A stretch of DNA of 33,014 nucleotides from Chloroflexi bacterium OHK40 (GTDB taxonomy: Bacteria; Chloroflexota; Chloroflexia; Chloroflexales; Chloroflexaceae): positions 1 through 33,014 of the forward strand of contig SFCB01000068.1 of assembly GCA_004367505.1 (NCBI GenBank), written 5' to 3'. The position numbers were made by a program, and so were the translations under genes. The notes beneath the pieces are model-generated. The model was not told the DNA's origin and made no database searches. It saw only the letters and a program-made list of their open reading frames with translations. Positions 30,715 through 33,014 of the stretch are shown piece by piece (the first letter of the stretch is position 1; every line of letters begins with the position of its first letter).

Positions 30715-32679
30715 ATGCCGCTGCCAACCCCAAACCTCGACGATCGCCGCTTCCAGGACCTCGTAGACGAGGCCAAGCGGGCGATCCCGCGCTACTGCCC
30801 GGAGTGGACCGACCACAACGTCCACGATCCTGGCGTCACCCTGATCGAGCTCTTCGCCCACATGGTCGAGACGATGCTCTTTCGCCTCAACCGGGTGCCA
30901 GAGAAGAGCTACATCACCTTCATGGAGCTGATGGGCGTACGGCTCCAGGAGGCGGCGGCGGCTCGCACCGACCTGACCTTCTGGCTCACCGCCCCGGCCC
31001 AGGAGCCGATCACCATCCCCGCTGGCACCGAGGTATCAACCACCCAGACGGCCGCCGTCGAGGCGGTGAGCTTCAGCACCGACGTTGACCTGGTGATCAG
31101 CCCACCCGAGCTGCGCTACTGCCGCACCTCCCACGACGATCGGGTCTACACTGACTGGTCGCCCGTGCTGACCCACGCCGGCCAGGCCTTTCCTGCCTTT
31201 GCCGACCCGCCCCAGCCGGGCAACGCCTTCTACCTCGGCTTCACCAACGACCTGAGCAGCCACCTGCTGGCGATCGACTTCGACATTCGCGAGATCACCG
31301 GCACCGGCATCGACCCGAACGACCCGCCGCTCTCATGGGAGGCCCTCTGCCGCGTGCGCGGCGACAGCACCGGCTGGATCGAGGCCGAGCTGGACTACGA
31401 AAACACTGCGGGCCTGAACCAGGCCGGCCAGGTAGCCCTGCACCTCCCGCCGCGCATGGTGCGCCAGGCGATCGACGGACAGGAAGCCTTCTGGCTGCGC
31501 TGTCGCTACCGGCAAACCCGGGGCGGCCAGGCAGTCTACGAGTCGGCGCCGCGTATCTTTACCGTGCACGCGGCCAGCTACGGCGGCACAGTCAGCGCCA
31601 CCCACGCTGTCACCATCGTCGAGGAGGTTCTTGGCCGCAGCGACGGCCTGCCGGGCCAGCGCTTCCGCCTGCAGTTTGCCCCGGTACTGCCGCGCCGCGC
31701 CGGCGAGGTGATCGAGGTGGAAACCGAGAGCGGCGGCTGGGAGCCCTGGGACGAAGTGGAGCACTTCGGCGACTCGACCGAGGGCGACCGCCACGTCCAG
31801 ATCGACAGCGTCTCAGGCACGGTGAGCTTTGGCCCGACCGTGCGTGACCCGAAGGGCGGCGAGCGCCAGTACGGCCGCATCCCGCGCCAGGGCGCCCAGG
31901 TGCGCATGCGCCGCTACCGCAGCGGCGGGGGCGCCGCCGGCAACCTGGCCCCCGGCAAGATCAGCGTGCTCAAGACCGGGGTACCCTTCGTGGACCGGGT
32001 GAAAAACCGCGTGCCCGCCGTGGGCGGCCGCGACGCCGAGACCATCGAGCACGCCGCTCTACGGGCCCCGCGCATGCTCCGCACCAGCTTCCGCGCCGTC
32101 ACCGCCGAGGATTACGAATACCTGGCGCGCGAAGCTTCTCAGAGCGTGGCCCGCGTCTGTTGCCGCCAGCCCCGTCCCGGCACCAACGGCGCCGTACCAG
32201 CCGGCACCGTGCGGGTGCTGCTCGTGCCCACCGTGAGCAGCCCGGCCCGCCGCATCGCCCCCGACGAGCTCCGCCTGCCAGAGACGCTGGTGGAGGATGT
32301 GGCCGCCTACCTGAACGACCGGCGCCTGCTCACCACCGCGCTGGTGGTCGAGGCGCCGACCTACACCCAGGTGCGGGTCGAGGCCCGTGTGAAGGCGCGC
32401 CCCAAGGCCGACCCGGAGCGGGTGCGGGCCGACGCGGCCGATCAGCTCTACCGCTTTCTCAACCCGCTTGTTGGCGGCCACGAGGGCGAGGGCTGGCCCT
32501 TCGGGCGCGACCTGTTTATCTCGGAGATCTTTGCGCAGCTCCAGAGCGTGTCTGGCGTGGAGTATATCGAGGCCGCCCGGATGTTCGTGGTTGGCCAGGC
32601 CGATCCGGTGCCCCGGGTGAGCCTCGGCCCCGACGGCCTGCTGACCTCAGCCGAGCATACGATCGTCGTGGTGCCGTAG
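30715..32679 (+). CDS. gp47/J-like baseplate protein (Afp11/Pvc11-like)
   Basis: A 654-residue putative baseplate assembly protein. The N-terminal NLDDRRFQDLVDEAKRAIPRYCPEWTDHNVHDPGVTLIELFAHMVETMLFRLNRVPEKSY is the hallmark of eCIS Pvc11-type baseplate J homologues. A PPLSWEALCRVRGDSTGW domain follows, then the gp47 core (RVKNRVPAVGGRDAETIEHA; FRAVTAEDYEYLAREAS; VRVLLVP) and the C-terminal VRVEARVKARPKADPERVRADAADQLYRFLNPLVGG. It forms the wedge of the baseplate. ATG 30715 follows AAAAGGGG by about 8 bases. The frame extends upstream to 30604 but with no conserved content. Confidence 0.94.
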   Translation: MPLPTPNLDDRRFQDLVDEAKRAIPRYCPEWTDHNVHDPGVTLIELFAHMVETMLFRLNRVPEKSYITFMELMGVRLQEAAAARTDLTFWLTAPAQEPITIPAGTEVSTTQTAAVEAVSFSTDVDLVISPPELRYCRTSHDDRVYTDWSPVLTHAGQAFPAFADPPQPGNAFYLGFTNDLSSHLLAIDFDIREITGTGIDPNDPPLSWEALCRVRGDSTGWIEAELDYENTAGLNQAGQVALHLPPRMVRQAIDGQEAFWLRCRYRQTRGGQAVYESAPRIFTVHAASYGGTVSATHAVTIVEEVLGRSDGLPGQRFRLQFAPVLPRRAGEVIEVETESGGWEPWDEVEHFGDSTEGDRHVQIDSVSGTVSFGPTVRDPKGGERQYGRIPRQGAQVRMRRYRSGGGAAGNLAPGKISVLKTGVPFVDRVKNRVPAVGGRDAETIEHAALRAPRMLRTSFRAVTAEDYEYLAREASQSVARVCCRQPRPGTNGAVPAGTVRVLLVPTVSSPARRIAPDELRLPETLVEDVAAYLNDRRLLTTALVVEAPTYTQVRVEARVKARPKADPERVRADAADQLYRFLNPLVGGHEGEGWPFGRDLFISEIFAQLQSVSGVEYIEAARMFVVGQADPVPRVSLGPDGLLTSAEHTIVVVP

Positions 32680-32689
32680 GAGGCGCGCC

Positions 32690-33014
32690 ATGGACTTCGG
32701 CACCCTCACCCTCTACCGCAAAGGCGAGCAGCCCCAGCCGATTCGGCTGCGGCTCGGCTCGCTGAGCATCGGCAGCGATCCCGCCGCCGATATCTCCGTC
32801 GAGGACGGCACCCTGGAGCGCTTCCACGCCCGGGTGGTTTGCACACCCGCCGGCTGCCAGCTAACCGATCTGGGCAGCAAGGGCGGCACCCTGGTAAATC
32901 GTGAGCGGCTCCAGCCCCACCGGCCCAGGCTGCTGCGCGACGGCGACCGCATCCAGATGGGGCGGATCGGTCTGATCTACGCGGCGCCCCAGCCCGCCTC
33001 GGCGGTGCCAGACA
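32690..33014 (+). CDS. FHA-domain protein of the eCIS, truncated at the window end
   Basis: The first 108 residues are open to the window edge. Residues 18-95 form an FHA domain: LRLGSLSIGSDPAADISVEDGTLERFHARV, then LTDLGSKGGTLVNRERLQ and LRDGDRIQMGRIGLIY. The phosphothreonine-binding positions (GS, RFHA, S-x-G-G-T-x-V-N) are present. In many Chloroflexota eCIS loci an FHA domain is fused or next to a tail-protein I-like wedge (Afp12 neighbourhood), which I would expect after the cut. ATG 32690 follows GTAGGAGG, which overlaps the stop of the gp47 gene, so the two are coupled. Confidence 0.88.
   Translation, partial: MDFGTLTLYRKGEQPQPIRLRLGSLSIGSDPAADISVEDGTLERFHARVVCTPAGCQLTDLGSKGGTLVNRERLQPHRPRLLRDGDRIQMGRIGLIYAAPQPASAVPD

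Noticed and set aside
1-33014. tRNA or rRNA genes, insertion sequences, phage integrase or attachment sites
   Set aside because: None seen on reading the sequence. No transposase or integrase motifs and no CCA-ended cloverleaf sequences were recognised, though short RNAs could be missed by eye.

Overview
The window is GC-rich bacterial DNA with genes packed on both strands up to about 9 kb and on the plus strand only after that. Gene content and style suggest a Chloroflexota (filamentous, Roseiflexus/Kouleothrix-like) chromosome. The pointers are an extracellular contractile injection system (eCIS) with FHA, DUF4255 and DUF4157 proteins, and a peroxiredoxin-like gene with an in-frame TGA in its redox motif. 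This taxonomic call is inference from gene content; no rRNA or other marker gene is present.

Region A (1-9000) is a mixed metabolic neighbourhood. It holds a possible partial gene end, a peroxiredoxin-like gene whose active-site position is a TGA codon (candidate selenoprotein) followed by a strong hairpin terminator, and a convergent esterase with a near-consensus promoter. Next come an MFS exporter and a minus-strand series: a small unknown protein, a DadA-like FAD oxidoreductase, a D-2-hydroxyacid dehydrogenase and an HpcH/HpaI aldolase. It closes with a two-gene MBL-hydrolase/TetR operon whose promoter spacer is exactly a 17-bp perfect palindrome.

Region B (9104-19497) is the AAA+/cargo arm of the eCIS. 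It contains an Afp15-like AAA+ ATPase, then a peptidoglycan-binding/TPR/OmpA-like protein, a 934-residue candidate toxin (caspase-like H/C dyad plus a zinc-phospholipase-C-like segment), two unrecognised proteins, a CxxCxxxCC protein and a DUF4157 putative metalloprotease. Four of these carry the same short element near the N-terminus, L-Q-R-x-x-G-N-x-x-(V/I), a candidate eCIS loading tag.

Region C (19498-19923) is a less GC-rich gap with a 9-bp inverted repeat just before the structural operon.

Region D (19924-33014, continuing off the end) is the particle operon: DUF4255 cap, sheath, tube 1, tail-assembly chaperone-like gene with a -1 frameshift extension, unknown gene, tube 2, a long repeat-rich Pro/Ala/Thr protein in the Afp6 position, LysM adaptor, VgrG-like spike, PAAR tip, gp25, gp47/J baseplate and a truncated FHA protein. 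The tape measure and tail fibre genes are not in the window. The best new observation is the junction at 23450-23497: a G_GGG_GGA slippery heptamer in frame, an immediate TAG, a 5-nt spacer and a stem-loop. The downstream small domain has no usual start codon. This is the layout of phage lambda gpG/gpGT, here in an injection-system operon.
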